Shown here one piece after another: positions 8,173 through 20,610 of a stretch of DNA of 64,000 bases; position 1 is the first letter of the stretch; every line of letters starts with the position of its first letter. The stretch is from Agelas oroides (Eukaryota; Porifera; Demospongiae; Agelasida; Agelasidae): contig OX422184.1 in NCBI GenBank assembly GCA_949130485.1, positions 15,958,324-16,022,323 of the forward strand, read 5' to 3'. The notes beneath the pieces are model-generated. The model worked only from the letters and a program-made list of their open reading frames with translations. It searched no databases and was not told the origin of the DNA. The position numbers and the translations under genes are program-made.

Positions 8173-10222
8173 CTACACATAGTCTTGTGTTCCTATGTAC
8201 GCTTCACAATCAGCTGTACCGCAGGGATACTGTCCGCAAAAAACAAAGAATTCTCTAGAAGGTAAGACAACACATAATACAACATGAAAGGCACTTGGCA
8301 AGTCTCCAATGTTCGTCCACTCATTCGTATCAGCATTGTATGCATGGATGCTGGGTATAACTGGTGAACTACGATTACTAAATCCAAGTGTAGTAGGGCT
8401 GCCAATTGCAAGCAGTGAATTTTCATAGGATACAAGACCATGAAAATTTTGTAGTATGGGTAGTCTCTCCCAGGTGGGAGTAGATGCTTTACGTTTAGAT
8501 GTGGCAAAGGAGATGAGTGTTGAAAGAGAAGCTCGATAGAAGCTTGAAGAGAACACGGAAGGATCCAGTAGATATAAAGTGTCCAAAATGCAAACAGACT
8601 GTAGTTTATTGCATGGGCTAGGAAGTGACTCAGCAATATACCACTGTAATCTTGATGTATCTAGGATTTCTACATTCACAATAGGACTTCCTTGTGTCTG
8701 ATGTAAAGGGTATGTTACTCCACCTACAGCCATCAGATAATGCTGATAGCTAATTAACTGTGCATCGCTACGTGCTGTAGGCATGGGAGGATAGGGGTAC
8801 TGCCAATTGTGAAAGAGCACATTCCAGATGGCAACTTTGTTCTTGTACTGGCTCTTCACCACTCCACCAGCTATTGTTGACTCTCCATTCATCACTGTCA
8901 TGGCAAACTCTTCCACTCCATCCGGGGCATTACAATGCAACTTCCACTGATCATCCACAGGAATATAGACTAGAATAGTACTTTCTGCACCCCTCAGATA
9001 AACACTCCCATTTAGTATTTCCATTTCTTCTAATAGCATTGGTCATGTATGCATCTTTTTACAGTAAGTCAAGATGTTCTAAAGCATCTGCAATCACATA
9101 AACCACTCAGCATGGCTGCTTTCCTATAGTGGAGAGAATTTTCTAGTTTCTCAAGTATTTGCATTACTGACCTCCTGATGTTTCTTGTACAACTAAGATG
9201 ACCAAAACAATGTTGAAGTAACCCAAACCATCATACAATTACCTGAAGATCTTCAAGTTGCAGCTGCAGAGATTGGTTTTCTTGTATTACTTGTAGTTTG
9301 GTCATCTCTTCATAGCGATCTGGATTCTGTGTCCTTGCTTTATCCAGCAGCTGAACCACTTCAGCAATAGACGGACGATCTTCTGGTAGATCTTCTAAAC
9401 AATTCTCGACAATACCTACCAGGACATGCTTCTGACCAAATATGTCACGTATTTGCTGAATGTAATGGAGTCGACGTTCAATTTCACTTCGAGCAATGCG
9501 CCGCTTAGTAGCACGATCAATGTAATTTGGGGCTTTTAGTACCGGGAACACTTGTGTCAGGGTAAACAAAGCAAGATTACCAAATGAAAAAATGTCTACC
9601 TTTATGTCATAGTTCACATCAGGCTCAAGAACTTCAGGTGGCATGTACACAATTCTCCCAGGGGCTTGTGTGAATGAGGCTGCTAGCTGGCATGGACAAA
9701 TATCCACAATACGAGTTATGCAAACATCTGCCAGCTTTGCCATGCACCATGCCTGAATTCAAAAGCACATTCTTGGCGGTTAGGTTTCGATGGATTATTG
9801 GGGGAGCATAGCTGTGAACCTTGAGCTAGATCATTCAGCATGGAGCATTTAGTAGCTAGTGGTATATCGGGAGTTGTCTCAAGTAGCTCATGGAGACTTA
9901 CAACAAGCTTCTCCATCACTAGCACTGGAAGCCGAGAACCGGGGAGAAAACACACACCAAGAAACTGTACCACGTGAGGATGCCGCAGCAAAGTCATTAG
10001 GCAGCACTCGCGCACAAACGCTTCCATGATACTCCTTACTTCGTCTTCATTGCCCATACGCAGAAGGGTCTCGTGGATTATCTTGGCGGCACATGTCGCT
10101 CCCGGGATTTCCACCTCTTCCACGGTACCATAAGCTCCTCGTCCTAACTCTCTGCCGGTGAGATGCACGTTGGGTACCACGAACTGCTTAAGCTCAGGAA
10201 TCGTTTGGATGTTGACGTCCAT
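8173..10222 (-). pseudogene. Kinase-Kelch protein, degenerate (pseudokinase)
   Basis: The N-terminal exon (10222 down to 9243) encodes a tyrosine-kinase-like domain. A glycine loop (LGRGAYGTVEEV), the lysine strand (CAAKII), HPHVVQFLGVC and a C-lobe with VYMPPEVL and SFGNLALF are visible, and a short Gln/Leu-rich coil follows to a donor CAG/GTAATT. The second exon (about 9030 to stop at 8173) encodes Kelch-like repeats with WNVLFHNWQYPYPPMP and QHYLMAVGG. Two defects flank the catalytic loop. Compared with the family pattern about 11 bases are missing just after LAQG, and 4 extra bases lie after NSGMV. The reading frame therefore changes twice. The catalytic HRD is HRN (codon AAC) and DFG is DVC. 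The splice phase into the Kelch exon does not match cleanly. Sponges have an expanded family with this architecture. This copy is probably a pseudogene, or two sequencing errors have hit a pseudokinase. Confidence 0.75.
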
Positions 10223-11705
10223 TTTTATAGATGAGTCAGAAGGAAGTCATGTTCCCCGTGCCCCCTCCCCGACCTCAAGTAGTGATGTCAGAGTTTTCCA
10301 AAATAATGTACTACACAGGCCATTTCTCCACAACATCTTAATGTATTCCCATCAAATTGGGTACAGAGGTTCCTTAGAGGCTTGAGTATATTTGCTTGCA
10401 CTGCTGTGTCAAAAATATCTTCCTTGATCAAAAATGCACACATTTCATTATACTTTCTGCTGAAGTATTAAGACATTTTGTGATGGTGCTCACAGTTACT
10501 TCAATATTCAACAATGGTAGAACCAGTTCCATATACTAGTTGTCCAATGGGATGGTACAGGTTTTTGATTGGAAACTTGCTCCAACTTCCCCGGAAATGC
10601 AACTATTTATGGCCACAAAATGTCGTTTTTATTATTTTTTCCCCGGCTACTAACACCCACATGCACTTGTATTGACTCCTGTTCAGATACAGGTGGATGG
10701 GAAGACTATTGTGTGTACAGTATTGCAAGCATACAATGTACTGCACGGGGGCATCACTTTAGAAAGTCTTAGTATTGCAGCCAACTATGAATAACAAAGT
10801 CATCAAAAGTCTGTATTTGTTCTCTTGCGGCATGCTGTGTGGGTGGATCAAAGTACCAGGACAACCTTGAATCACAAATCTCTGACTAGGCAATGGCTAT
10901 GTCAGAGACACTGTATATCTTGCCGTCACGAGGGCTATATATAAGATACAGTGCCTCCGATTTCTAGTGCAGTAGTGCAGTCTGGATACAGTACCTCTAA
11001 TGTCATATGCAACAACTAGTTACAAAGAACTTAGAATAGTGCTACACTCTTTTACCTGGAGCTGCAGAGACACAAAAAGCATCAAAAGTTACTTTGCTAC
11101 TTACAACAGGTTCATTTCAAACATGCCCCAAATGAGTACTGGTATTGTTCTTGCCACTCACGCACTATCTCAGTACAGCTCTTGCAGCCTTGACCTTTGT
11201 TACGTCACACTGAGATAATGCCCTTGTGCTTGTACAACAACTATAACATAACCTAAAGGGAGGAGAACATGTGTGGCTCAGTCTTCATCAGTACAGCTAA
11301 GGCTGGACAATGTAAGTCTTGCGAGGTGATGCTTGGGTGCAGTATTGTAAGTGGTAGCTATATAAATAATTGTACTTGTGGAACATAAACATGCATGATT
11401 TCTATTTTTCAGACTCAGACAATCTCTTCGCAACTGCCAGCTTCCACCTCATGCATAAGAGTGAAGATAATGTATAAAGTAGCTACCTGCTTCATATTTG
11501 CAGCTCATTTGCTCACTGCAACATATTTGCACTGTATTCTACACAATAATTATCTCTATAGTGAAAAGCAGCACACTTGTAAACTATGCAAAATGCCATG
11601 CAGTTTATACAAGTAGGTAATTGTTTAAAAATTGTAAAAATCTAACCTACTAAACAATAAACTTCAGTCAGTTAAAATAACACAGGCTATGGGCTTAACT
11701 CGAGT
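10223..11705. other. Intergenic, no gene seen
   Basis: No supported coding region. The stretch near 10905-10960 contains TGTATATCTTGC..ATATAAGATACAGTG and can form an imperfect hairpin. The promoter of the kinase-Kelch locus should lie at the left of this block. Confidence 0.4.
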
Positions 11706-14700
11706 TCACGGCAGGATGGTCAGTGTTGTCATAAACACTACATGCATACTCAGAGCGAGGGTGAGAACACTTGAAGTGAACACAGGGCAATGATTTGTAA
11801 TCTGGTGTGCAGAAACTTGGAAAGCCTGAGCGTTATTAATCTGATACACATCCATGACAAAGTACCCAGAGCTGTAGCCTCCCACACCATCACGGCAGAG
11901 AGTTGATTGTTTCTGTTGATAATCAGACAATTTGTTTGATCCAGAGATGCAGTATTTTGCAGACAAGGCAAAAAAGGTGAAGCTGAAGCTCTGAGCTGCC
12001 AGTCCACATTTTCTGATGGGATCTGTACGAGTGGAGGGCTCATCTGAAACATCTGGAGTCAGTTCTTCTAATAGTGTGAGTGAATGGTTGAATTGCGGCA
12101 TGTAGTAGTAGCAGCCAATATGCCGAATGCCTGGAGGAGACAAAGACCAGCGATTCATTATAGGACACCCTATTTTTGTAGTATAGGCAATGGGTATACA
12201 TGATCAAAGTTCTTTTAGCGACCAATCACCTCTAAGCTTTGGCTCAAGGTTGCAGTCCTGTGTGTTGCACATCTGCTGCTCAGATGCACAGTAACTGTTG
12301 TTACCTTCACATGGCCTCACTCTGAACTGCACCCCACCACCACAAGACCTTGTACACTCACTCCATGTTGACCACTCCCACTTACTGGATGTGTGGGTGT
12401 ATGTGACTTTGTGTGTATGTATGTATGCATGTGTGTGGTTTGTGTATGCAGACTAAAATGAGATATGTAAAAATTAATGAAGTGAAGAAGAGATACTAAT
12501 CTGATTACTAGTTAACTAAGACTAAAATGTACTTTAGTATTAGCTACCCCTTTTTAGTAATTGAAATACAACTTCATATAATTTACTTTAAAACAAAACT
12601 AAAACAGAATTGATGATACAATGAGTGATCCTACAACTGTAAAAAAAACTATAGAAATGGCTGCATAAATCACTGTAACTAACTACTTTCTTAAACAACA
12701 TGTAGCTCAAACTAAAACTAATTTTGTAAACACAAACTAACTCACACTAGAACTAAAATGGTATCTTAAATATAACTAACACTGCAAGTAGTTTCTTAAG
12801 GCCAAAACTAAAATCGAAACCCATATCTAAAACAAGCTACTTTTGGGCTTAAGAAGCTACTTTTAGATACAAGCTGTGCTTACTCCGAGAACTGCATGGG
12901 ATTTTTGAATTGCAGTACTGTATTTGGAAACCAGCATTTGGACAGTAGTTTCCATTCTGGCATGTCCTGTGCCGCAATTGAATACCTCCTTGACAAGTGG
13001 CACTGCATGCACTCCAACTGCCCCATGATGCCCAGGAGGATGCTAGTGAGAAAGAATAGAGAGAGTGTGGACGAGACAGAGAAAGGGGTGGTGAAAGGGT
13101 GGAAGAGTATGGGAAGGGAGATTGAGGTAAAGGTGAAAGTGAAGACGAAACAAACAAGGAAAGAAGAAAAAACAGACAAGTAAAAGTTCTAAGATACCAT
13201 GCAAACTTCTGTGAAGGTGTTAATTCACATCATTATTCAATGTGCACACACCCCCTGTTTCCAATAAAAGAGGGTTGATTTCCAACCCACCTCAAGAATG
13301 CATGAGAGCAGCAATGCTGTAGTTGCTGTGGTGATGGCTACCAAAACACATTGTATAAAAGCACTGTAGCTAAAAGCACTGCTTTAATATGGGCAGTTAC
13401 ATACGTATGCATGTTACATAAGTAAGGGAAAATGGTCTTTGTAATTATAATTAACTCACGCCCTGAACATCTCTGCATGTTGCAGTCACGGAACTCTTTG
13501 TTTTTCCCTATGCATATGTTCCCATTGAGGCATCTCCTGCTCCTAGACTGACGACCACCACCACATGAAGCCGAACACCCACTCCAACTTGACCAGGTGC
13601 CCCACTTTGCAGCACCTATAAGCAGATAATGTTTGAAACTAGTGTATTCTTGTGAGATTAAGTTGTTTTGTATATTGACATCATGTGTACAACAAACAGT
13701 TTTTCTTATAAACGATATCATGTAGTTTATCAATGGCTTCACTTTACAAAGTGAGTAGTAACAGATAACTGTTTACTTGCAGATAAAACAGGATGTTTTT
13801 ATCAACAGACACCAGCCAATAGTCAGGTGAGTGAGCAGACTCGATGTAGCACCATATTTAGTAAGTGCCACATACAGACTGATGATCCATGTCAATAATT
13901 TGGGAAATTGTTTACAAAACTGCAACATTTCAGCCAGTGGTTGGTATACCCATGCTTATTTTAATCATGACATTCTGAATCCTAGCTCGCTAATTCAATT
14001 TTATTGGTACTTCTTAAGTAGCTATAGTTGCTAGTATGGTATACTTTGTCATGGATTTTCCAGCAAATTATGTGGCTCCAGTTTGAGTTGTGAAAAGAGG
14101 CGATGCTGATCAGCAGCTAGAGCTGCTTGACGGCTTTGGAAAGAAGTTGTCTTACTGTCATCATCGTAGTCGTCAAGCAATCCACAGTACAAGTTGTGAG
14201 ACTTTCAGTAATCTGAACAAATTTAACAATCCTAACAATTTTTTTTACAGCTATTGCTACAAGGCTATTTGAATCAGTGAGGGTCTAGCTACTTTAGTGA
14301 TTACTATCTTGGAGAATCAGCTCTGATTTACAGGGATGTGTGTGACTGAGTGGAGTAGCTTGCAAAGATATAACAAATGTGCAGTATCTTTAGTGAGTAG
14401 CCAGTACACCCCTTAATGATAATGCGATAACTACTAGTTAGGCCTACTTTGACTCACAATGCATAATTGAACAGCTGGAACTTACTGGTGCAGAGATTAG
14501 TGTTGCATCGTTTTATATCTATGTTGCTCCCTGTGCAGGTGGTACCTCCGACACAAGTGCGGGTCCGAAAGCGAGTTCCCCCGTTACAGGTTCGACTACA
14601 GGTAGACCAGGTTCCCCAGGAGCTCCACGTGACAGTGTTTGGTGGATCTGTGTGCAGGGAAGTGCACAACTAATTTGGCAATGAATTCATCAAAATTAGT

Positions 14701-17066
14701 TGAGCTTTGTCAGTGCTTATGGAGTAGTCAAGCACAGTACTTAGGTTTTGGTGACTCTTAACTATCTGAAAACTGCTAAGCTGCAGGTGGCTTTCTGACA
14801 CAAATTACCAAGGTGACCAACACCGGGCTTCCACAAGCACCTAGAAAAAATCATGCTGTGGGACGTTCGATATATAGCCACTGCTTATGTAAAGTATAGA
14901 CAAAATTCTGGCGAATATGTGACAATGGGAACAATTGCTATATAGCTGTCATAGTCAACCTTCAGTATAGTTTCCGTTTTTGGCAGTTTGTCCTCATATT
15001 AGCTCCAGAAATGATTTCAAACTAAGAAATAGTGATTGTCACTCACACTGACACATTCCTTGAGGTACTATTGCCTTGGGGCTTGCTTTAGCTGTATGGT
15101 AGTACTCTCAAGGTGTGAATTAAACTCTAACACCTAGTTACTTTTTAGTTGTTGTTAAAATACTGCTTGTTCAACTGCAATATTCACCTGTGCTGCAATA
15201 AAGTGCATTGATGTGCTGAACATCTCTTTGTGAAAATCCATTTCTCTGCCCAATAGATTTGAGGGGAATCCGAGAATCCACAGGCTCAATAGTGGGCCGT
15301 CCGTTGCGGGAGAATGCATAAGCACCATAGTGCATGATGGAGGCTATGTCATAGGGTATACCCTGGGTAGTGAAAAATCTAGGGCTTGCAGCTTCAAAGT
15401 TATGCTTTTGACCTGATGATGAAACAAAGGAAAATGGAAATGGTGAATACACTGAGCTTCATCTTCATTTATTCATATTAGAGTAACTAGTAGCCTAGCA
15501 AAAAATATCGGAAAACCATCTATTTGTGTATGTATAACAAACTGAAACAGAATCTGAGACCAAGCTATTGTAGTGTGTTGAGCTAGAAAAACTTCCTTTT
15601 CTTGTGTAGTTACAAATCTACAATTGCAAAGTTTCCTAGCTTGCATTTTAAAAATAGTGACTGAAGTAGTCCAGAAATTTAGCCTTGTCCTCTCCGTAAT
15701 GAAAAGCTAGATAGGGCAAGAGAGGACGAGTGTTTGACTGATGTGCATAATGGATTGCCTCATTTCCAGGCCTTTCTATCATCCAGTTTCTAATTGCTTA
15801 CAGTAGAAGGAGCAAGAGCTAGTAGTTTTTATCATGTGAGTGACATTAATAACTGAAGCGGAGCGGCCTAAATCAGCTTGAAGTCTTATCATTGTTGTTG
15901 CTTGAGTTCCAAACGTTCACAAGATTGAAAACATATTGCTCATTGTTCGCATCAAGGTCTTTTAAAATGTGTTCAGTTGGAGACCCTTTCCTTCTCCAGA
16001 CTATCTAAGTAGACAATGATGTCAAATTCATGTGATATGTGAGCATTAGTTGAGAAGGCTGAGGAACAAGGCAACACAAATTTCTAATGTTCTGTGCTCT
16101 TGGTACCTTTGCAAAAACTTCACATTTAATCAGAAACGTTATAATTGACGTAGCTGTGCTGTATGGAGTATTATTATAGAACGTAATCGTGTTGGGAGTT
16201 GCTAACCTGACTGAATATTCGCCTCAATGATCTTTACGTAGCGATCTCTATCAGGTCTGCTTTGCTCGTGCCTCCTTCCCAGGGCATGGAAGATCTCATG
16301 GATGACAATTCCTTTGGTCTCACAGCCACTCCCAATAGAAATTCTTTGTCGTCCACCAATGTGTCCAATGTTTGAGTAACACCTGAAAAAAAAGCATTAA
16401 TTCTGTACATAAGAAATTAAGATATAATTCATTATTATAGCATTAAAAAATTGAACATGCTGGTGTGGTAAGCAATAGGTCAGGTATGACTTACCCTGTG
16501 CCTCTAAAAAATTCGACATAGTCTGGCTCAGTTGATCTTTGTACGAAACGAACACAGGATCGGGTCCCGAATTCTTCGATAGCTTGCTGGATTGCTTTTC
16601 GGGCTGACGAGCCTGCAGTCAGAATCAATATGCATGCACGGTGATGGTAGCTATTTGCTACGTAGCTACTTCTACTAGGGATGCACACAAGTCGCATAAA
16701 AATTAATATTACCTGTGCTCTGAGTTACTTACCGAGCCCCCAGCCCAGCTTGTACGGCACCCTCCCGTTGGGCCACATCTTCCTTGTACTGCGAACGACC
16801 GCATTCAGTGGAGCAAATGGGTCGTTGGGGTTGGAGGTCGCCTCGAGTGTGGCCTGCTGCTCGGGAGTGAGGACAATATCGCCGCCATAAAGGTGGAGAT
16901 CGGAACCTAGAATCAAAGTGACCAGGTCATTTGACCGCAAGTGATAACTAGCTTGCATGCTTTATACTAGCATACCTGAGTTCGTGTCAGCTTGCGCATA
17001 ACCTCTCGCCAAAATAACGATGAACACAAAAGCTGGTAGCAACTCTTGCCAGGTAGCTAACTTCAT
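11706..17066 (-). CDS. Secreted or membrane-anchored astacin metalloprotease with four TSP1 domains and a WSC-like domain
   Basis: Ten exons (minus): 17066-16976, 16906-16733, 16612-16495, 16382-16207, 15412-15188, 14647-14486, 13615-13460, 13042-12884, 12406-12230 and 12130-11706. All junctions are GT-AG with matching phase, giving 1863 bases, 620 residues plus stop. In order there is a signal peptide ([20 protein letters not shown]), then a propeptide with [11 protein letters not shown] whose Asp fits the astacin aspartate switch. The catalytic domain follows with zinc site [19 protein letters not shown] and Met-turn SIMHYG. Four thrombospondin type-1 repeats come next, one per exon ([67 protein letters not shown]). 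The last exon encodes a cysteine-containing WSC-like module and a hydrophobic C-terminus ([20 protein letters not shown]) that could be a GPI-anchor signal. Exon 9's acceptor lies in a CACACA microsatellite and is the least certain junction. Astacin plus TSP1 is known in invertebrates. The WSC-like tail is my inference. Confidence 0.88.
12410..12840. repeat. Microsatellite and ACTAAAA-rich intron sequence
   Basis: Intron 8 of the astacin gene holds a (TG/TATG)n stretch at 12405-12450. A long region follows in which ACTAAAA / AACTAAAACT words recur irregularly. It is low-complexity sequence with no coding signal. Confidence 0.5.
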
Positions 17067-17488
17067 TTTTCATGTGTCTACTACGTATTAAGTTTTTCAG
17101 GCCTATTTATACGGCTACGTTCAAAGATTTCCGCGTGCACTGCCGGACACGCTGTAAGCGAAAGAATGCTCCCATATTCAGCAGAATGGTATGGGAAGAA
17201 GTAGCTGAAAACAATAAGCATAATACAGATGTGTGAGGCACAAGAGCTAGGAAGAGCAACTGGAAAATCAGCTAGGGAACGAGAAAAATAATTGGACCAA
17301 AAAAGTTGCATGGGCAGAGACGAGACGACTTGGGGGCGTGTAGAGATCTTGTTTGCAAACGCCGCCAGGGATGACTTGGGGCTCACGGCGATCTTGTTCG
17401 CGAACTAAGAAGCACAACAATCGACTGAGTTGCCTTCAAGTTTCACTAAGTTTTTGGTCCTGTGACACAGCAGTCAACATTTTCTGGC
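17067..17488. other. 5' flank of the astacin gene
   Basis: No gene recognised. This stretch should hold the astacin promoter. I see no convincing TATA box. An open minus-strand frame here has no family resemblance. Confidence 0.35.
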
Positions 17489-19130
17489 ATATCAGAGAGT
17501 CTGTATAGACTCTCTATGTAGGGATGGCGCAATATATGCAATACTTAAGCAAAAGCCGTAAAACTTCACCACAAATATGCTAAAAGCTTATTTAAGCGCC
17601 CACCCTTCCTCTTTGAGTGCCTTTATGACCAGCAAGACCCATACAGTTGGCCAAAAGCCTCGCGGAAGACAGCTAAACGCCATTTTTCTTATTCTTAACT
17701 AGAAAACGGCTCAAGTACTCACCTTGATTTTAGCACGAAACTGATGCTCATCACAGCGCGCAGCTTCCCGTCCACTCAGCGACTTCATAGCTTCAAATTT
17801 ACCCTGGTCAAAAAAGCTGTTCACAGCACTGCCCGACTGATGTCCGTTGCGTAAGACGCCATTTTCTAATCTTTTACGCATGCGCACATGCAGTCTTGTT
17901 CCTAGACCAAAAACCACGGTCATTGCTCTGGGAACGAGACTAGTGCTAGCACGAAATCGCGCGCGTTGACTATGTACCTGTATGCACGGCTGGCACCGTC
18001 TATTCCCATGGTTGTGGGGAAGGCTTATGGACATCACAGTCATAGGTAAGGAGCTGTATTCAGTTGCTTACTTATACATGTAGCCACACTATAAAATATA
18101 GCTTTAGGTAACGCCTGGATGGTCAGTTTTTATGCTCTGTTGGTACAGTTTCCTATGCTGGTCAGTTGTCACATGTGATTGTAAATCAGGAAATCGGCTT
18201 CATAAACAGCTCAAAACTCTGGTACAGTGAGTTATTAGCCCTCCATCGGATTCCAGCTGGCATATTACATGCTTGGAACCACTGCTAAGATGTCAAATTT
18301 ATGCTGTTTCAAGTTCTAGGGTTGTGGTTACATTTGAACAAAATCTTCTTAGTCTTAGGTCTAACTGTAACTGAGATTAACATCACAAAAGTACAGAAAC
18401 AAGAAGTAAAAAAACATGATGTAGGGATGGCATGTCAAAAAGTATACAAACAAGGTAGGGATGATAGCATAAAAGCAATGGTCAACATAAAGGCAATGCC
18501 CCATCCCTACATCTTTTTCACACTGCCGTTACATAGACAGCATGCTTGAAATCTAAACCTGCACCCATCCGTGGAGTTAATAATGCTGTAAATGAACACC
18601 AACTACTTGAGTTTTTAAATACTACAGCACTTACTATATGACCAGTCCTGCAGCTCACTTCAGCTCAGTGTCTAGATTGTATAAGCGGTCCCGTAAATAT
18701 TAAATGCCAGCAACGGTTCCAATGTTACAACAGATAGCATGTCAGCACCAAAAGCTACCTGGTCACAATATGCATAGCTTCCGACAAGTAACCAAATACC
18801 CCATGCTGCTAGACTACACTGCAATCTGGACCCCAGACCCTTCTTGCCCTTTCAGAACAGTTTGGAGTCTAGACCCCAGGCCATTTGGGAGGAGGAAAGT
18901 GGCTTGTGAACAAGGCTACAGCTATGCCCTTCAAGAACTGCTAGTAAGGTTGTGGTACGTTTTATGGAGAGACCTCCAATACACTGTTATAACTGTATAG
19001 TGTGAAAAAGATGTAGGGATGGAGCATTGCCTTTATGTTGACCTTTGATTTTATGCTATCATCCCTACCTTTTTTGTATACTTTTTGGCATGCCATCCCT
19101 ACATCTTTTTACATCTTTAATGTTTTTTTT
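17489..19130 (+). repeat. 1.6-kb repeat family, copy 2
   Basis: Same order as copies 1 and 3. The start hairpin lacks the GCCGACGC segment. The exon-like minus-strand segment is at its longest here, running from an ATG at about 17883 to a donor AAG/GTGAGTACTT at about 17724, encoding a peptide containing LENGVLRNGHQSGSAVNSF. The inverted arms lie at about 18415-18526 and 19000-19110. Both arms carry variants found only in this copy, such as GATAGCATAAAA and AACATAAAGGCAATG. Confidence 0.85.
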
Positions 19131-19795
19131 ATTTATTTATTGTTAGAAACGGAGTGGTTGCTGCCACCGACTTGTCGGTGCCATCAAGAGCCACTGAAAA
19201 GCTAGGACCACCGATTCGGTGGCTATTGGGCCATTGTTTAGCTACAAACTCTGATCAATCTTATCCACGTGTGTTGATACCTTTTCGCTGCCTTGAATAA
19301 ACCAGCGCGTCGGTTTTCGCAAGTCGGATAGTTTCAAGAGTAGCGTGTCCAAACAAAAAATAAGAGTTTGCAATACGGAAATTATAGAATTACTGGCTTA
19401 AAGAGCAGCCTTAGAGTAACTGAAAAATATGCATATTGCCTAGTTACGTCGATTTTACCTCAAGATATGGCTTTCCAAATTAAAGTTAAACGTCGCCGTA
19501 CTCATTGACTAAACGTGAAAATACAGGCAGGAATGTTTCAAATGGAAGTTCTTACCAGTAGAAGTGGAAAGAGGAACCAAAGCGATTCAATTTGATGTGT
19601 GTTGTGAGGCTATTGGTCAAAATGTCGACTGTGCATGTTACGCGAGTTTGCATTCTCAAAAAAGGTATGCAAATTTGGACTTATTAGCGAGTCCAAAAAA
19701 AAAAAAAAAAAAGACTTGCAATACGAAATTACTGACAGAGCAACCTTAGAGCAACTGAAAAATATGCATAATGTCTGGGCTGCCTTATTTCTGCC
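19131..19795. repeat. Diverged direct duplication containing the empty site of the next element
   Basis: Bases about 19370-19500 (GCAATACGGAAATTA ... GAGCAGCCTTAGAGTAACTG ... AAATATGCATA ... AGATATGG) resemble 19717-19795 plus 20469-20520. The left copy therefore shows the same sequence without the 669-bp element at 19800-20468. An A-tract lies at 19697-19712. No gene seen. Confidence 0.6.
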
Positions 19796-19799
19796 TTAA

Positions 19800-20468
19800 G
19801 GGTGGTCGGAACTAACAACCGTGCGGATGCAAAAGTACGCAAAAAGCTGTTGGCATAAAACAGCCTGGGCAATTATTTGATGACCCCAATCCAATTATTG
19901 GAAGCCTCAGGTGCGCCTGCGTTTACATTGCAGCAAGGAGGCTGGATTACTGTACACAAGAGGCGGTTCTTTCTCAAAGAGCAGCTAGGTGCGACCAGTT
20001 TACATATCTCTGTAAAACTTAGCCTGTGTTCACCAGAATTGAACTTTAGTTTGTTTTGCGACATCCTGGGGGAATGGACTTGACCGCAACAGAACGCTTT
20101 TCGTGAAATACGCGCTGAAAAGCCAGGATTTATATCCTGCTAGCCCGTGAAAACGGCGAAGCGCGTGCTTGTTTGTCTTACGATGAAAAACCTTCTGTCA
20201 TTGAATTCCTTTCGTAACAACAGCTCTGTAGACGATGTTCCAGGTCAGTAAGTTACTCCGTTCAAAAGTTTGATCAACAAATAGGTCTGAATTTAGCTGC
20301 TCCACTGTTCAGCTTGTGGACAAGGTAGATTTATAAACTTGTACGTGTGTTTAGTAGTCCATACGGACGCTAAGTTGCAGCACGCTGTGCGTTTATAAGC
20401 CTTTTTATTCCTGAGATACAACCCCTAGCAACCGGCCGCGCGCGCCCCCAAATTAGTTCCGACCACCC
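19800..20468. mobile_element. TTAA-flanked non-autonomous element (Kolobok-like)
   Basis: A 669-bp element has inverted termini GGGTGGTCGGAACTAA / TTAGTTCCGACCACCC. It is flanked on the left by TTAA and on the right by TTGA, interpreted as a mutated TTAA duplication. A related sequence at about 19445-19470 reads straight through the site. TTAA duplications occur in piggyBac and Kolobok superfamilies. GG-starting termini fit Kolobok better. No transposase is encoded. The open frame inside (19877-20083) shows no family similarity. Confidence 0.75.
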
Positions 20469-20610
20469 TTGAGATATGGTTCCAAAGTTTAACGCCGCAC
20501 CGTAACCTTTGCTGTAAATTGGAAAATATTCGTGTTGCAAATTTGATCATACTGCACTACCTTCTGTGAGGGAGCTAGTTGTTTGGGACTCGAAAACCAT
20601 CTACCTAAAG

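Noticed and set aside
13338..13742. Single-exon reading of the second TSP1 region as a separate gene
   Set aside because: The exon 13460-13615 has proper splice sites on both sides and fits in phase with the astacin gene.
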